Numbered from the stretch's first letter, positions 36,752-46,086 are shown. The stretch is DNA of 52,212 nucleotides from Colwellia psychrerythraea (GCA_002163005.1 MAAF01000105.1:1-52212), one strand, 5' to 3'. Program-made: numbers and translations. The notes: generated from the sequence alone by a model not told the origin.

Positions 36752-38295
36752 TGAGTAATAATGTTAAACCAATAATTGTTGGCATGATCATCGGCAGTAT
36801 CCTCACTTTTGGTACAACTAATTTCATTGTTCCCTCTGGTAGTGACCCAGTAAATAGCACTACATCTAACGAGAAGAAGCCGATTTATTGGGTCGCACCA
36901 ATGGATGCAAATTATAAGAGAGATAAGCCAGGTAAATCGCCAATGGGGATGGATTTAGTACCCGTCTATGATGATGGAGGAAAAGGACCAGATGAAGGTC
37001 CAGGTACAATCCGCATCTCACCTGATGTTGTTAATAATCTAGGCGTACGTACAACAACAGCAAATTACAAATCACTACATACAGAGATAAATACTGTTGG
37101 TTATGTTACTTACGATGAAGACAATCTTGTTCATATTCATCCGCGAGTGCAAGGATGGGTAGAAAAACTATATGTTAAGTCTATTGGAGATCCTGTTAAA
37201 AAGGGCCAACCCTTATATGACATTTATTCTCCTGAATTAGTTAATGCACAAGAAGAGTTGTTATTGGCATTAGATCGAAAAAATAGTCGATTAATCACTG
37301 CTGCGGAAAATAGATTAGCAGCACTACAGTTACCTAAGTCAGCCATTATAAAACTTAAAAAAACTAAAAAAGTTCAACAAAGAATAACTTTTTATTCACC
37401 ACAGAACGGTGTTGTTGAAAATTTAAAAATACGTGAAGGTTTTTTTGTTAAACCGGGTACAACGTTGATGTCAATTGCTGACCTATCAGAAGTTTGGGTT
37501 GAAGCTGAAGTTTTTGAAAGACAGGCAGGCCAAGTTAAAATGGCTACACCCATCACTATGACACTTGATTATTTACCGGGTAAAACGTGGAAGGGTCAAG
37601 TGGATTATATCTATCCAACGCTTGATGAGAAAACACGTACTGTGAAAGTACGTTTACGCTTCAATAATGAAAAGGGTGACTTTAAGCCTAATATGTTTGC
37701 ACAAATTGCAATTCATACAACGGGTGATGAACAAACGCTACTTATTCCAAAAGAAGCCCTGATTAGAACGGGTAAACAAGACAGAGTGGTGCTTGCACTA
37801 GGTGAAGGTAGCTTCAAATCTATTGAGGTTTCTGTGGGGCGTTATGACAGCGAAAGCGTTGAAATACTTAAAGGGCTTAGCGAGGGAGAAAAAGTCGTCA
37901 GTTCAGCGCAATTTTTACTTGATTCAGAATCAAGCAAATCATCTGATTTTAAGCGCATGAATCATGAGTCTGCCCCAGGCGAGTCAATAGAGATGGATAT
38001 GAGAGATAACAATGACAGCGTTTCCTCTGCCACAGTAAACGGTACAGTCGTTTCAACAATGGTTGATCATAGAATGGTCACCATCGATCGGGAAGCCATT
38101 GTAGAGTGGGGACGTGAAGCCGACAGAGTTGATTTTATTGTTGATGATAATGTTGATATGACCTTATTTTCTAATGATGCTTATGTGATGTTCACTTTTG
38201 AAATTCGAGAAAGTAATTTTATTATTGTCAGTGCGATGGCAATGTCTACACCTGAATCTGCAATGAAAGATACTGCTAACGACGAAGGAGAATAA
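36751..38295 (+). CDS. cusB: CusB-type RND periplasmic adaptor, CusF-like tail
   Basis: Periplasmic adaptor of the heavy-metal efflux RND pump, 514 aa. N-terminal membrane anchor (residues 7-28), then a heavy-metal-binding-domain-like segment (YWVAPMDANYKRDKPGKSPM, about 47-66) in which the usual Cys/His ligands are missing but Met residues remain. Lipoyl/hairpin/beta-barrel domains follow (about 95-390). The C-terminal 80 residues resemble CusF (IVEWGREADRVDF), with the copper-stacking Trp kept but the His and two Met ligands replaced. Overlaps cusC and cusA by one base each. Confidence 0.88.
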   Translation: MSNNVKPIIVGMIIGSILTFGTTNFIVPSGSDPVNSTTSNEKKPIYWVAPMDANYKRDKPGKSPMGMDLVPVYDDGGKGPDEGPGTIRISPDVVNNLGVRTTTANYKSLHTEINTVGYVTYDEDNLVHIHPRVQGWVEKLYVKSIGDPVKKGQPLYDIYSPELVNAQEELLLALDRKNSRLITAAENRLAALQLPKSAIIKLKKTKKVQQRITFYSPQNGVVENLKIREGFFVKPGTTLMSIADLSEVWVEAEVFERQAGQVKMATPITMTLDYLPGKTWKGQVDYIYPTLDEKTRTVKVRLRFNNEKGDFKPNMFAQIAIHTTGDEQTLLIPKEALIRTGKQDRVVLALGEGSFKSIEVSVGRYDSESVEILKGLSEGEKVVSSAQFLLDSESSKSSDFKRMNHESAPGESIEMDMRDNNDSVSSATVNGTVVSTMVDHRMVTIDREAIVEWGREADRVDFIVDDNVDMTLFSNDAYVMFTFEIRESNFIIVSAMAMSTPESAMKDTANDEGE

Positions 38296-41200
38296 TGATG
38301 ATCACGTCTATTATCCGTTGGTCTGTTAGCAATCGATTTTTCGTATTGCTAGCGACATTCTTACTTGTTGGTGCAGGATTATATTCTGTAAACAAAACAC
38401 CTATTGATGCACTTCCTGATCTATCAGATGTGCAAGTGATAATAAAAACAAGCTACCCCGGTCAAGCACCACAAGTTGTTGAAGATCAGGTAACTTATCC
38501 AATGACCACCGCCATGTTGTCGGTTCCAGGTGCAGTTACCGTGCGAGGTTATTCATTCTTTGGCGACTCCTATGTTTATGTCATTTTTGATGAAGATACT
38601 GACCTTTACTGGGCACGTTCAAGAGTACTTGAATATTTAAGTCAAGTAGCGCCTAATTTACCTAGCGATGCAAGACCTCAATTGGGCCCCGATGCAACGG
38701 GCGTTGGCTGGATATATTTGTATGCCCTTACCGATAAAACAGGCCAACATGATTTAAGCCAATTACGTAGTTTGCAAGATTGGTTTTTAAAGTTTGAATT
38801 ACAAACTGTACCTGGCGTATCAGAAGTTTCTGCCCTCGGTGGAATGGTTAAGCAATATCAAGTGAGAATTGACCCAGATAAGTTACGTGCTTTTGGTATT
38901 CCACTTTCGCTTATTCAAACAGCTATTAAACAGGGTAATCAGGAAATAGGGGCATCCGTTGTTGAGATGGCCGAAGCTGAGTACATGGTGAGAACTACTG
39001 GTTACATCAAAAGTGTAGAAGACTTAGAAAATATACCATTAGGGGTTAACGAAAATGGTACACCATTATTGTTAAAGGATGTTGCAGATATTGGCACTGG
39101 ACCGCAAATGCGTCGTGGTGTAGCTGAGCTTAATGGCGAAGGTGAAACTGTTGGCGGTATAGTCGTGATGCGTTTTGGTGAAAACGCTCAGCAAGTAATA
39201 AAAAATGTAAAAGAAAAACTTGAACAGCTTAAAAAAGGACTGCCAGAAGGCGTTGAAATAGTACCTGTTTATGATCGTTCTGCATTGATTGAACGGGCAG
39301 TCGATAACCTGGCGTATAAGCTATTAGAAGAGTTCGGTGTAGTAGCGTTAGTTTGCATAATTTTCCTATTCCATGTTCGTTCATCTTTAGTAGCGATTGT
39401 TAGTTTACCTGTAGGTATTTTGACAGCCTTTATTATCATGCATATGCAAGGTCTAAATGCCAACATTATGTCGCTAGGAGGTATTGCTATTGCCATTGGT
39501 GCGATGATTGATGGTGCTATCGTCATGATAGAAAATATGCATAAACATATGGAAAAAACGCCATTAACTAATGAGAACCGTTGGCAAATTGTGACGGAAT
39601 CAGCCAGTGAAGTAGGTCCTGCATTATTCTTTAGTTTATTAATTATTACGGTTAGTTTTGTTCCTGTATTTACCTTAGAAGCACAAGAAGGGCGCATGTT
39701 TGCGCCGCTAGCTTTTACCAAAACGTATGCCATGGCAGCTTCTGCTGCTCTGGCTATTACGTTAGTACCTGTGCTGATGGGATATTTTATTCGGGGTAAA
39801 GTGCTACCTGAACATAAAAATCCGGTAAATAGGTTTTTAACCTTTATCTATGTGCCGGCTTTAAAAACCGTTTTACGTTTTCCAAAGATGACGTTAGTAG
39901 CAGCATTAGCTGTTCTTGCTATTGGGATATACCCACTTGATAAAATCGGTAGCGAGTTTATTCCTCCGCTTGATGAAGGTGATTTGATGTATATGCCCAC
40001 AACCTATCCGGGTATTTCGATAGGTCAGGCTCGTCAACTTCTACAGCAAACAGATAAACTGATCAAAAGCGTTCCTGAAGTACAAACAGTGTTTGGTAAA
40101 GTGGGGCGTGCGGAAACCGCGACAGATCCAGCGCCACTTACCATGATAGAAACTTTCATCCAACTAAAGCCGCATGACCAATGGCGAGAAGGCGTAACAA
40201 CTGAAAGCTTGAAAAAAGAGCTAGATGCTTTAGTTAAGCTGCCAGGAGTAACTAACGCTTGGGTTATGCCAATTAAGACACGTATTGATATGTTAGCAAC
40301 AGGAATTAAAACACCTGTAGGAATCAAAATTGCGGGTCCTAAACTAGAAGTTATTCAAGAAATAGGTAAGCAAATAGAGGTCCTTTTAGCCGATGTAGCA
40401 GGTACCGCGTCAGTTTATTCAGAGCGTGTTGCTGGTGGTCGATATGTCAAAGTTGATATTCAACGGGCAAAAGCCGCACGTTATGGTTTAAATATCGCTG
40501 AAATACAGCAAGTGGTGGCTACCGCTATTGGCGGTATGAATGTTACCCAAACGGTTGAAGGTTTAGAGCGTTACCCTGTGAGTTTACGTTATCCACAGGA
40601 TTATCGTAACTCTCCTGAACAGTTGTCTTTATTACCTATTGTTACCCCTAATGGACAGCGTATTTCATTAGGCGATGTTGCCAATGTATTTATCGAAGAT
40701 GGCCCTCCTGGTATCAAGTCAGAAAATGCACGATTAAACGGCTGGGCCTTTGTTGATATCGACGGTGTTGATGTTGGAACCTATGTCGTTGCTGCTCAGA
40801 AAGTCGTGGCAGATAAGCTCAAACTTCCTGCTGGCTACTCAATCGCTTGGGCAGGGCAATATGAATACATGCAGCGTGCTAAAGCCAAGCTGACTTACGT
40901 TGTCCCATTAACCTTATTTATCATCGTCATTTTACTTTATCTTAACTTCCGTAATGTTATTGAAGTAGCAATGATAATGGGCACTTTGCCACTTGCTATG
41001 GTGGGTAGCATTTGGTTGATGTATTTAGAAGGCTTTAACTTCTCAGTGGCTGTAGGCGTTGGTTTTATTGCGCTAGCAGGGGTTGCTGTAGAGATTGGTG
41101 TCATTATGCTGGTTTATTTAAATCAAGCTTATCAACAAATGCTTAGTGAACATCGTTTAAAGGATATTGCTACGACCAAAGAAGATGTACTACAGGCAGT

Positions 41201-41435
41201 TTTATATGGCGCGGGTATGCGAGTTCGCCCTGTGATGATGACAGCCGCAGCTATTATTGTTGGCTTATTACCTATTTTGTACGGAACCGGCACTGGCTCT
41301 GAGGTGATGAGTCGTATTGCTGCGCCCATGGTTGGTGGCATGTTGAGCGCGGTCATATTGACGTTGCTTGTGTTACCTGCCTTATTTTATTTATGGCGCT
41401 CGTCATCGATAAAAAGTACTGAGTCAAAGGCATAA
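38295..41435 (+). CDS. cusA: CusA-type heavy-metal efflux RND transporter
   Basis: Proton-driven inner-membrane pump, 1046 aa, of the HME-RND family; a Cu(I)/Ag(I) role is likely. Twelve-helix RND layout with two large periplasmic loops. The proton-relay Asp406 sits in GAMIDGAIVMIEN, aligned with CusA Asp405. Methionines occur in the central periplasmic segment (LVKLPGVTNAWVMPIKTRID, then MLATGIKTPVG) like those of the CusA methionine pathway. Overlaps cusB by one base (TAATGATG); the PepSY gene starts 4 bp after its stop, which ties the redox genes to the pump operon. Confidence 0.93.
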   Translation: MMITSIIRWSVSNRFFVLLATFLLVGAGLYSVNKTPIDALPDLSDVQVIIKTSYPGQAPQVVEDQVTYPMTTAMLSVPGAVTVRGYSFFGDSYVYVIFDEDTDLYWARSRVLEYLSQVAPNLPSDARPQLGPDATGVGWIYLYALTDKTGQHDLSQLRSLQDWFLKFELQTVPGVSEVSALGGMVKQYQVRIDPDKLRAFGIPLSLIQTAIKQGNQEIGASVVEMAEAEYMVRTTGYIKSVEDLENIPLGVNENGTPLLLKDVADIGTGPQMRRGVAELNGEGETVGGIVVMRFGENAQQVIKNVKEKLEQLKKGLPEGVEIVPVYDRSALIERAVDNLAYKLLEEFGVVALVCIIFLFHVRSSLVAIVSLPVGILTAFIIMHMQGLNANIMSLGGIAIAIGAMIDGAIVMIENMHKHMEKTPLTNENRWQIVTESASEVGPALFFSLLIITVSFVPVFTLEAQEGRMFAPLAFTKTYAMAASAALAITLVPVLMGYFIRGKVLPEHKNPVNRFLTFIYVPALKTVLRFPKMTLVAALAVLAIGIYPLDKIGSEFIPPLDEGDLMYMPTTYPGISIGQARQLLQQTDKLIKSVPEVQTVFGKVGRAETATDPAPLTMIETFIQLKPHDQWREGVTTESLKKELDALVKLPGVTNAWVMPIKTRIDMLATGIKTPVGIKIAGPKLEVIQEIGKQIEVLLADVAGTASVYSERVAGGRYVKVDIQRAKAARYGLNIAEIQQVVATAIGGMNVTQTVEGLERYPVSLRYPQDYRNSPEQLSLLPIVTPNGQRISLGDVANVFIEDGPPGIKSENARLNGWAFVDIDGVDVGTYVVAAQKVVADKLKLPAGYSIAWAGQYEYMQRAKAKLTYVVPLTLFIIVILLYLNFRNVIEVAMIMGTLPLAMVGSIWLMYLEGFNFSVAVGVGFIALAGVAVEIGVIMLVYLNQAYQQMLSEHRLKDIATTKEDVLQAVLYGAGMRVRPVMMTAAAIIVGLLPILYGTGTGSEVMSRIAAPMVGGMLSAVILTLLVLPALFYLWRSSSIKSTESKA

Positions 41436-41439
41436 CAGA

Positions 41440-42198
41440 ATGAAATTATTAAAAACTAGCCGGAAATTTCATAAGTGGTTAATGCTGTTTTTGGGTATTC
41501 AGTTTTTGATTTGGTCAGTATCAGGAGCCTATATGGTGATATTTGATATTGACTATATTCATGGCGATAGTTTGGTGTTTAACCACCAAACTAAGATTAA
41601 TGCCAATAAAATTACTTATCCTTTATCAGCATTAAGGAAACAGTATCCTGGTGCAAAAAATATAACCGTTGGTGTTTTTATTAATCAAGAGGTATACCGC
41701 TTTACTCTACTTGATGAAAAGACTCTCATTAATGCCAGTAATGGGGATAAGCTTTCTCCATTAAGTGCAAACGATGCTATTAACGCTGCAAAACATTATT
41801 ACCGCGGAAATAGAGAAGTTGCTGATATAGAGTTGATCACTGAAAACCCGCCAATAGAACTAAGTCGTCGAGCTTTACCCGCTTGGCGAGTTAACTTTGA
41901 TGATTTTGCTAGCCCTTCTATTTATGTTTCTGCTCAAACAGGAAAGTTAGTCAGTAAACGTCATGAGTTTTGGCGCATATTTGATTTGATGTTTAGCTTA
42001 CACGTAATGGATTACGAAGAAGAAGATCCAAGTAATAAACTATTATTTTGGTTTACGATTTTTTCAATTATTGCCTCAATCTTTGGTGGCATCTTAAGTT
42101 ATTTTGTGATTTTTAAAACAGCTAAAGCAAAAACAGGTAAATTTAAATCTTCAAAAATAAAAAATAACGAGGGAGTAATTAATCATGTTTCTCCTTAA
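41440..42198 (+). CDS. PepSY-domain membrane protein
   Basis: A 252-aa inner-membrane protein: N-terminal helix (about residues 14-36) following the basic RKFHKW, PepSY-type periplasmic region (about 45-190) and a C-terminal helix (about 200-227) with a Lys-rich cytoplasmic tail. It is related to the N-terminal half of the next gene and may be its partner. It starts 4 bp after cusA and overlaps the next gene by 14 bp. PepSY membrane proteins include ferric-reductase-like and flavin-handling members; the exact function here is unknown. Confidence 0.8.
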   Translation: MKLLKTSRKFHKWLMLFLGIQFLIWSVSGAYMVIFDIDYIHGDSLVFNHQTKINANKITYPLSALRKQYPGAKNITVGVFINQEVYRFTLLDEKTLINASNGDKLSPLSANDAINAAKHYYRGNREVADIELITENPPIELSRRALPAWRVNFDDFASPSIYVSAQTGKLVSKRHEFWRIFDLMFSLHVMDYEEEDPSNKLLFWFTIFSIIASIFGGILSYFVIFKTAKAKTGKFKSSKIKNNEGVINHVSP

Positions 42199-44035
42199 AA
42201 AAATTCATAAATGGCTTTCAATATTGATTGGTTTGCAACTTTTAATTTGGCTAAGCACTGGCTTGTTTTTTAATTTAATGGATCATCAAAAGACTTCGGG
42301 GAATCAATTTCGCCAAAGTCCCGCTATAGCGCAAGTTAATGAAGATAAGCTTGTTGAACCACAGCGGGTTTTACTTAAATCAAAACCCGCTGTGTCACTT
42401 AAACAAATTTCCTTATTGGAGAAACCCTATTATCTGTTGACCCATGAAAAAGGCCTTTATAGTCACCTGAATAATAGTTATTCCTTAGTCGATGCCTATT
42501 CGGGTAGGCAAGTGATTATTGATGAACTAATGGCAAGTGAGCTTGCTCAAGCTTCTTATAAGGGACAAGAAGAAATTAGCAGTGTCATTAAAATGTCTCC
42601 ACCTTATGACGACATTCCTCGTGAACAAAATAATGTTTGGCAAATTAATTATGCTGATGATGTTAATACCAGTGTTTATATTGATGCAGGCTCAGGTCGC
42701 GTAGTTAAGCATAGCAATGATGATAAACGGTTTGCGGACATCTTTTTTATGTTGCACTTCATGGATTATGGCTCAGAAGGAAGCTTTAACAATGTTCAAA
42801 TTATTATCTTTGCTACTTTTACATTTTTCTTTGCCCTAACAGGTCTGATTTGGACGATTGAACTGGGCTTTAATGGCCAATATAAAGTCAATTTTGTAAG
42901 AAAAAAACGTAAATTAATACTTTTTGATATGAATCAGCAACCGATGGGCGAGTTTGAAGTAACTACAAAATCAAATTTACTGGATGGGCTAATTGAGCAT
43001 GACATTGCTTTGTCTTCAACATGTGGTGGAGGTGGCACCTGTGGGCAGTGCAGAGTACGGTTTGATAAAACGACTAAGGTTACCCCGGCAGATCATTTCC
43101 ATTTTACGGATGAACAATTACAACAAGGCTACCGTTTGGCTTGTCAACATGATGCAACTGAAATTGAAGAAATAACGTTAGTTGATGTTACTAAAGCAAA
43201 AAAACATAGTCTCGAATTAACAAATAGTGAGTTTATTAGTCCGTATATTAAGGAACTTCGTTTCAAGGTTATTGGTGATTATAACTTAGTATTCAAAGCG
43301 GGTGCGCATATGCGTTTTTATATCCCACCTGCGAAGGGAGTATCTATTCCACAGCGTCTGCCAGAAAGTTTAAAGCCACACTGGCATCATATAGAGCATT
43401 TGGAGTATGAACATAAAGCGTGTAGCCGAAGCTACTCTTTGGCAAATGGTAATGGCCAAATTGAAGGTGGAACGAATGAATTAGTATTTACAATAAAAAT
43501 TCAGAATTCCCCAAATAAAAGTGTACTTCCTGGTGTTGGCTCTAGTTACCTATGCAATTTAGGATTAGGGCAAACAATAGAAGCAGTAGGACCCTTTGAA
43601 AATTTTTACGCAAAACCACCGAGTAACAAAACTATGATGTTGATTGGTGCGGGGTCAGGTATGGCTCCTTTAAAATCTTTGATAGAAGAACAACTTAATC
43701 AGACGCATAAAGGTTGGAATGCAAATAGAGATATTTATTTTTTCTATGGTGCCAGATCAGAGGATGATTTGTTATATAAAGACGAGTTTTTCAAGTTATC
43801 AAAACGCCATCCGCACTTTCATTACTACCCTGTATTATCCAGACCGTCCAATGAATGGTCTGGAGCAAAAGGGTATGTTCAAGACTTACTGGAATTAAAT
43901 ATCAACAGTGTTTGCCAAATGGAAGATGTGGAATTTTATCTATGTGGGCCTGCCAACATGATGTCTGCGACCATTGATTTGTTAAAAACGAAGAACGTTA
44001 ATGCAAATAACATTGCATTTGATGAATTTAGCTAG
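42185..44035 (+). CDS. PepSY protein fused to NqrF-like 2Fe-2S/FAD/NAD reductase
   Basis: A 616-aa fusion. The N-terminal half (about residues 1-230) is a PepSY membrane module with helices at about 8-28 and 200-228 and the HKWLSILIGLQLLIW start. The cytoplasmic half is an NADH oxidoreductase like NqrF: 2Fe-2S ferredoxin with Cys280, Cys286, Cys289 and Cys320, the FAD motif RSYSLANG, the NAD motif GAGSGMAPLK and the C-terminal CGPANMM. Both redox modules look intact. It can be predicted to move electrons from NAD(P)H to the membrane or periplasm. Its place after cusA suggests a role in copper redox; this is inference. Confidence 0.85.
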   Translation: MFLLKKIHKWLSILIGLQLLIWLSTGLFFNLMDHQKTSGNQFRQSPAIAQVNEDKLVEPQRVLLKSKPAVSLKQISLLEKPYYLLTHEKGLYSHLNNSYSLVDAYSGRQVIIDELMASELAQASYKGQEEISSVIKMSPPYDDIPREQNNVWQINYADDVNTSVYIDAGSGRVVKHSNDDKRFADIFFMLHFMDYGSEGSFNNVQIIIFATFTFFFALTGLIWTIELGFNGQYKVNFVRKKRKLILFDMNQQPMGEFEVTTKSNLLDGLIEHDIALSSTCGGGGTCGQCRVRFDKTTKVTPADHFHFTDEQLQQGYRLACQHDATEIEEITLVDVTKAKKHSLELTNSEFISPYIKELRFKVIGDYNLVFKAGAHMRFYIPPAKGVSIPQRLPESLKPHWHHIEHLEYEHKACSRSYSLANGNGQIEGGTNELVFTIKIQNSPNKSVLPGVGSSYLCNLGLGQTIEAVGPFENFYAKPPSNKTMMLIGAGSGMAPLKSLIEEQLNQTHKGWNANRDIYFFYGARSEDDLLYKDEFFKLSKRHPHFHYYPVLSRPSNEWSGAKGYVQDLLELNINSVCQMEDVEFYLCGPANMMSATIDLLKTKNVNANNIAFDEFS

Positions 44036-44066
44036 AAAACCTTAATTACTAATGTAGGAGTAAACC

Positions 44067-44372
44067 ATGAAAACTTTAACTAAAATCGCTTTGGTATTAA
44101 TACCAACAATTACTTTATCAATGGCAGCTACAGCACATGACCCCAGTATGCATGCAAAAAAGGCTGAAAAAGCTGATTGTAGCAAAATGGATCACAGCAA
44201 GATGGATATGAAGGATCCCGTTGCTATCGCCATGATGAAAAAATGTATGAAACAAGCTGAAACATCAAGCGACAAGATGGACCACAGTAAAATGGGTAAA
44301 AAAATGGACCACAGCAAAATGACAGAAATGGCTGATCACAACATGAAAAAAGATGGTCACGATAATCATTAA
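44067..44372 (+). CDS. Periplasmic MDHSKM-repeat copper-binding protein
   Basis: A 101-aa secreted protein: signal peptide (residues 1-23, cleavage after ATA) and a low-complexity mature part with three MDHSKM copies plus MADHNM, rich in Met, His, Asp and Lys. Such Met/His motifs bind Cu(I) and Ag(I) (PcoE/SilE-like composition), so a periplasmic metal sponge is the likely role. TAGGAG precedes the ATG. It lies 31 bp after the reductase fusion. Confidence 0.78.
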   Translation: MKTLTKIALVLIPTITLSMAATAHDPSMHAKKAEKADCSKMDHSKMDMKDPVAIAMMKKCMKQAETSSDKMDHSKMGKKMDHSKMTEMADHNMKKDGHDNH

Positions 44373-44387
44373 TTGAATTTGAGAATA

Positions 44388-44415
44388 CACTTGGCGCAAA
44401 ATAATGTGCTAAGTG
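44388..44415 (+). other. Intercistronic stem-loop
   Basis: CACTTGGCGCA (44388-44398) pairs with TGTGCTAAGTG (44405-44415) over 11 bp with two G-U pairs and an AAATAA loop. It sits between the MDHSKM protein and cytochrome c genes. No T-tract; mRNA stabilisation or partial termination is possible. Confidence 0.5.
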
Positions 44416-44440
44416 ATTTATAACTAAAGAAGGTAAAGCT

Positions 44441-44974
44441 ATGAAAATGCTTAAATTACTACTGCTATTTGTAGTTTTGGGATTAGGAGTCGCGGCGACA
44501 GTCATGTATTCAGGAGTTGTCGATGTAGCTGCTGATGAACCTCACAGTGATTTTGTTTATTGGGTTTTAGAAGAAACCAGAAAAAACTCAATAACAAAGG
44601 CAGCTCAAAATATTGAGGTACCTGACTTAGAAGATCCTGACTTGTTATTAACAGGTGGGTCAGATTATGAATTTATGTGCTCTAGTTGTCATTTAGCTCC
44701 AGGACAAAAAGAAAGTGATATGAGCTTAGGTTTATACCCAGCACCACCCAATTTAACCATTGCTGCTGAAAGTCATAAAGGTCATGAACATGGCGATGAT
44801 ACGCAAGCCGCTCGCAAAAACTTCTGGGTGATCAAGCATGGTATTAAAGCGTCTGGTATGCCTGCTTGGGGTAAAACTCACGAGGATGAACGTATTTGGG
44901 CAATGGTGGCATTTATAAAAAAATTACCTACGTTAACACCAGAGCAATATCAAATACTTACAGCAATCGAATGA
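44441..44974 (+). CDS. Monohaem cytochrome c, membrane-anchored or secreted
   Basis: A 177-aa protein with an N-terminal hydrophobic segment (residues 3-25) and one haem site, CSSCH at residues 80-84. A candidate Met ligand is in KASGMPAWG, and the end FIKKLPTLTPEQY is typical of class I cytochromes c. It should act in the periplasm as an electron carrier. Located between the copper-binding protein and the NTF2-like gene; its electron partner may be the PepSY reductase fusion (inference). Confidence 0.85.
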   Translation: MKMLKLLLLFVVLGLGVAATVMYSGVVDVAADEPHSDFVYWVLEETRKNSITKAAQNIEVPDLEDPDLLLTGGSDYEFMCSSCHLAPGQKESDMSLGLYPAPPNLTIAAESHKGHEHGDDTQAARKNFWVIKHGIKASGMPAWGKTHEDERIWAMVAFIKKLPTLTPEQYQILTAIE

Positions 44975-45004
44975 TCATTAACCACAACATATTAAGAGAA
45001 GCCT

Positions 45005-45490
45005 ATGAAAGCTATGCCAAATCTATTAATAACGACTTTACTATTGTTCACAACAATGAGCTTTCATGGATTTGCTCATAATAACAACATAAGTAAATCT
45101 AAAGCCGTTTCTGAAAATTCAGTAGGTGAAACTGAGGCGGGTAAAATCATTGCTCAGTTTCATCATGCGATCAAGTCAGGCAACAGAACAAAAGCGAGAT
45201 CTTTATTGGCTGATAATGTGATAATTTTTGAAGGTGGGCGTGTGGAAAGAACCGCTGATCAATATGCGGAACATCATATGCTTGCAGACATGAAATATTT
45301 GGCAGACATTACTACCCAAGTCTTAGAGCAACAAGTAAAAGTCATCGGTGATGTTGCTTACTCTATGTCTAGAAATAAATCGACTGGGCAATACAAAGGG
45401 AAAGATATTAATAGCGAAGGCATGGAAAGTATGGTTCTTCTAAAAGAAGAAGGGAAATGGAAAATAGCCCATATCCATTGGTCAAATTAG
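45005..45490 (+). CDS. Secreted NTF2-like (SnoaL/DUF4440) protein
   Basis: A 161-aa protein with signal peptide (about residues 1-24, ending FAHNN) and an NTF2-like cone fold: FHHAIKSGNRTKARSLLADN, VIIFEGGRVERTADQYAEH and the terminal GKWKIAHIHWSN are characteristic. No catalytic residues can be named. Copper-operon members of this family probably bind a small ligand or metal in the periplasm. AGAAG precedes the start; the gene is 30 bp after the cytochrome gene. Confidence 0.78.
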   Translation: MKAMPNLLITTLLLFTTMSFHGFAHNNNISKSKAVSENSVGETEAGKIIAQFHHAIKSGNRTKARSLLADNVIIFEGGRVERTADQYAEHHMLADMKYLADITTQVLEQQVKVIGDVAYSMSRNKSTGQYKGKDINSEGMESMVLLKEEGKWKIAHIHWSN

Positions 45491-45577
45491 TTTTTGATTC
45501 TAACAAAACAGATTAAACGTAAGTTTTAGCTATTAATTCTTGGGCTGAGCCGCTTTTTTAAAAGTTCATGTTTTCAC

Positions 45578-45608
45578 TTGACCTGTGTCTTAGACACAGG
45601 TGTAAGCT
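45578..45608 (+). promoter_or_regulatory. MerR-type promoter and operator (Cu ATPase operon)
   Basis: -35 TTGACC (45578-45583) and -10 TAAGCT (45603-45608) are separated by 19 bp, the long spacer of MerR-activated promoters. A perfect palindrome ACCTGTGTC-TTA-GACACAGGT (45581-45601) fills the spacer. It lies 55 bp before the MerR gene, so the regulator and ATPase are probably autoregulated from here. Confidence 0.88.
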
Positions 45609-45663
45609 AATCATAGGTTATTAAAAAACACTTTGTTTGAATGTTATGAAAAGGACTGTTGTG

Positions 45664-46086
45664 ATGAGAGTAACTGAGTTAGCGAAGGCTATGAATACAA
45701 CGCCAGATACGGTGCGTTACTACACCAGAATTGGGCTTATTACTCCGATCAAAAGCCCTGATAATGGTTATAAGACCTATGATAAAAAGGTGCAGCATAG
45801 GCTTAAATTTATTTTGAGTGCTAGACAATTAGATTTTTCAGTAGACGAGATCAAAAATATTTTAATTGAATCTGATAAAGGTCATACCGCTTGCCCATTG
45901 GTTAGAGAGATTGTTGAACATCGTCTTGCTGAAACGGAAAAGCAGTTTCAAGCAACATTGTTATTAAGAGAAAAGCTAAAAAATGCCATTGATGATTGGC
46001 AGAGTAAACCAAATAAAGCCCCCACAGGGCACATGATTTGTCACCTTATTGAAGGTGATTCTCGCCAAGGAGGTAATAATGAATAG
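45664..46086 (+). CDS. MerR-family metal-responsive regulator
   Basis: A 140-aa DNA-distorting activator: winged HTH (residues 1-70; [14 protein letters not shown]) and dimerisation helix. Candidate metal ligands are Cys77 (in [10 protein letters not shown]) and Cys126 (in [10 protein letters not shown]). The CueR two-cysteine loop and the ZntR CC motif are absent, so the sensor site is atypical. The ATG at 45664 is chosen because [10 protein letters not shown] is the family start and AAGG precedes it; the frame is open nine codons upstream. It overlaps the copA start by 8 bp. Cu(I)/Ag(I) sensing is inferred from the neighbouring ATPase. Confidence 0.9.
   Translation: MRVTELAKAMNTTPDTVRYYTRIGLITPIKSPDNGYKTYDKKVQHRLKFILSARQLDFSVDEIKNILIESDKGHTACPLVREIVEHRLAETEKQFQATLLLREKLKNAIDDWQSKPNKAPTGHMICHLIEGDSRQGGNNE

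Noticed and set aside
39269..39733. A 154-codon open frame antisense to cusA
   Set aside because: Inside a strongly conserved RND gene, with no domain or start signal; treated as a shadow.
44224..44505. Cys-rich minus-strand frame opposite the MDHSKM gene
   Set aside because: The Cys and Phe richness results from the reverse complement of the Met/His/Lys repeat; the plus strand has the signal peptide and ribosome-binding site.
45491..45577. GGCTGAGCC plus T-run near 45543 as a terminator
   Set aside because: The stem has only three strong pairs; not convincing although the T-run is good.
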